Shown: piece after piece, positions 5,428 through 6,067 of the stretch
How positions within the stretch are numbered: the stretch's first letter is position 1
How the letters are laid out: every line of letters starts with the position of its first letter
DNA from: Brevundimonas sp.
GTDB lineage: Bacteria > Pseudomonadota > Alphaproteobacteria > Caulobacterales > Caulobacteraceae
DNA: 6,067 bases
Direction: 5' to 3'
Assembly: GCA_012270135.1 (NCBI GenBank)
Contig: JAAXIW010000218.1
Location: 1 to 6,067 of the forward strand
Program-made: the position numbers and the translations under genes
The notes under the pieces: model-generated
What the model was told of the DNA's origin: nothing
Databases searched by the model: none
Seen by the model: the letters and a program-made list of their open reading frames with translations, nothing else

Positions 5428-6067
5428 TGCAACTGACGCGCTCGGTCCTGTACCTCCCCGCCAGCAATCCGCGGGCGATCGAGAAGGCGCGCGGCCTGGA
5501 CTGCGACGTCGTGATCCTGGACCTGGAGGACGCCGTTGCCCCGGACGCCAAGGCGGATGCCCGGCAGGCGGTGGTCGATGCACTGCATGCCGGCGGCTTC
5601 CGCCCGCGCGTCGGCGTCAGGGTCAACAGCCTCAAAACCGCTTGGGGCGCGGACGACCTGACGGCCCTGCGCGACCTGAAACCGGCCTTCGTGGTAGCGC
5701 CCAAAATCGAGAGCCCCGAAGCGGTGCATGAGGTCGCCGCCCGCCTGCCCGATGGCGTCGCCTTGTGGATCATGATCGAGACGCCGCTGTCGGTCCTGCG
5801 CCTCGACGCCATCGCCGGGGCAGGCTCTCCGCTGACAGCGCTGATGCTCGGCGTCAACGACCTCGGCGAGCAGATGAATCTCGTGCTCGGCCCCGACCGG
5901 GATCCGCTTAAGCCGTGGCTGGCCGCCATCGTCGCCGCCGCCCGCGGTCGCGGCCTGCTGGCCATCGATGGCGTGGTCAATGCCACCGACGACGCCGCCC
6001 GGCTCGACGCCGAGTGCCGGCAGGGCCGCGCTTTCGGCTTCGACGGCAAGAGCCTGATACATCCGAA
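5427..6067 (+). CDS. CitE/HpcH-like CoA-ester lyase family protein (3' end cut by the window)
   Basis: The first 213 residues are visible with no stop codon; family members are usually about 270-300 residues, so roughly a quarter is missing. It is a TIM-barrel protein of the HpcH/HpaI aldolase, citrate lyase beta-subunit type. Motifs are RSVLYLPASNPRAIEKA (5-21), ILDLEDAVAP (30-39), GVRVN with Arg65 as the likely substrate or CoA-ester ligand, PKIES (92-96), IET with Glu118 as a likely metal ligand, GVNDL with Asp145, and FDGKSLIHP (205-213). Relatives cleave or hydrolyse malyl-CoA, citramalyl-CoA or citryl-type esters with Mg2+; the substrate here cannot be told. No citD/citF-like neighbour is visible, so a citrate lyase complex subunit is unlikely. 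The ATG overlaps the SDR stop (TGATG) and has no clear Shine-Dalgarno, so coupled re-initiation is probable. Confidence 0.9.
   Translation, partial: MQLTRSVLYLPASNPRAIEKARGLDCDVVILDLEDAVAPDAKADARQAVVDALHAGGFRPRVGVRVNSLKTAWGADDLTALRDLKPAFVVAPKIESPEAVHEVAARLPDGVALWIMIETPLSVLRLDAIAGAGSPLTALMLGVNDLGEQMNLVLGPDRDPLKPWLAAIVAAARGRGLLAIDGVVNATDDAARLDAECRQGRAFGFDGKSLIHP

Noticed and set aside
4636..6062. Two long minus-strand open frames (4636-5583 and 5175-6062)
   Set aside because: Both are antisense to the SDR and lyase genes, overlap each other and show only Gly/Arg/Ala-rich shadow sequence.

Overview
The window looks like chromosomal DNA from a GC-rich alphaproteobacterium, most likely Caulobacterales (Caulobacter, Brevundimonas or Phenylobacterium type). 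This is an inference. It rests on strong GC bias at third codon positions, a tRNA gene without an encoded CCA end, sparse GANTC sites (ten counted by eye) with two of them packed into the one intergenic region, and the overall gene families. No mobile element, CRISPR array or phage gene is visible. The content reads as ordinary core or shell genome with a few details worth checking.

Left part (1-3085): the window opens inside a tRNA gene with a CAU anticodon. Its D-loop and variable loop fit tRNA-Ile2 better than elongator tRNA-Met. Facing it on the minus strand are two genes that probably form a two-gene operon, transcribed right to left. The upstream gene (1574-3085) encodes a membrane- or lipid-anchored protein with Sel1-like repeats. 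After a 15-nt gap with a strong ribosome-binding site comes a secreted right-handed beta-helix protein (59-1558) with tyrosine/arginine/glycine-rich tails. Its stop codon overlaps the last three bases of the tRNA.

Middle (3086-3292): a 207-bp divergent intergenic region, the only sizeable non-coding stretch. It holds a perfect TTGACA element for the leftward operon, a 6-bp inverted repeat, two GTTAAC palindromes flanking the TTGACA, and two GANTC sites on the side of the rightward operon. These suggest regulation, possibly linked to the cell cycle, but none of it is proven from sequence alone.

Right part (3293-6067): four plus-strand genes packed as an operon. They are free methionine-(R)-sulfoxide reductase (msrC), a Mak-type ROK fructokinase, an SDR protein resembling dihydropteridine reductase (QDPR) with Ala in place of the catalytic Ser, and a CitE/HpcH-like CoA-ester lyase cut by the window end. 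The kinase and SDR overlap by 4 nt (TTGA, with a TTG start) and the SDR and lyase by 1 nt (TGATG), so translational coupling is likely. No known single pathway joins these four activities. I did not find a clearly new biological system here; the best leads are the QDPR-like/CitE-like gene pair, the beta-helix protein with its anchored partner, and the intergenic regulatory cluster.
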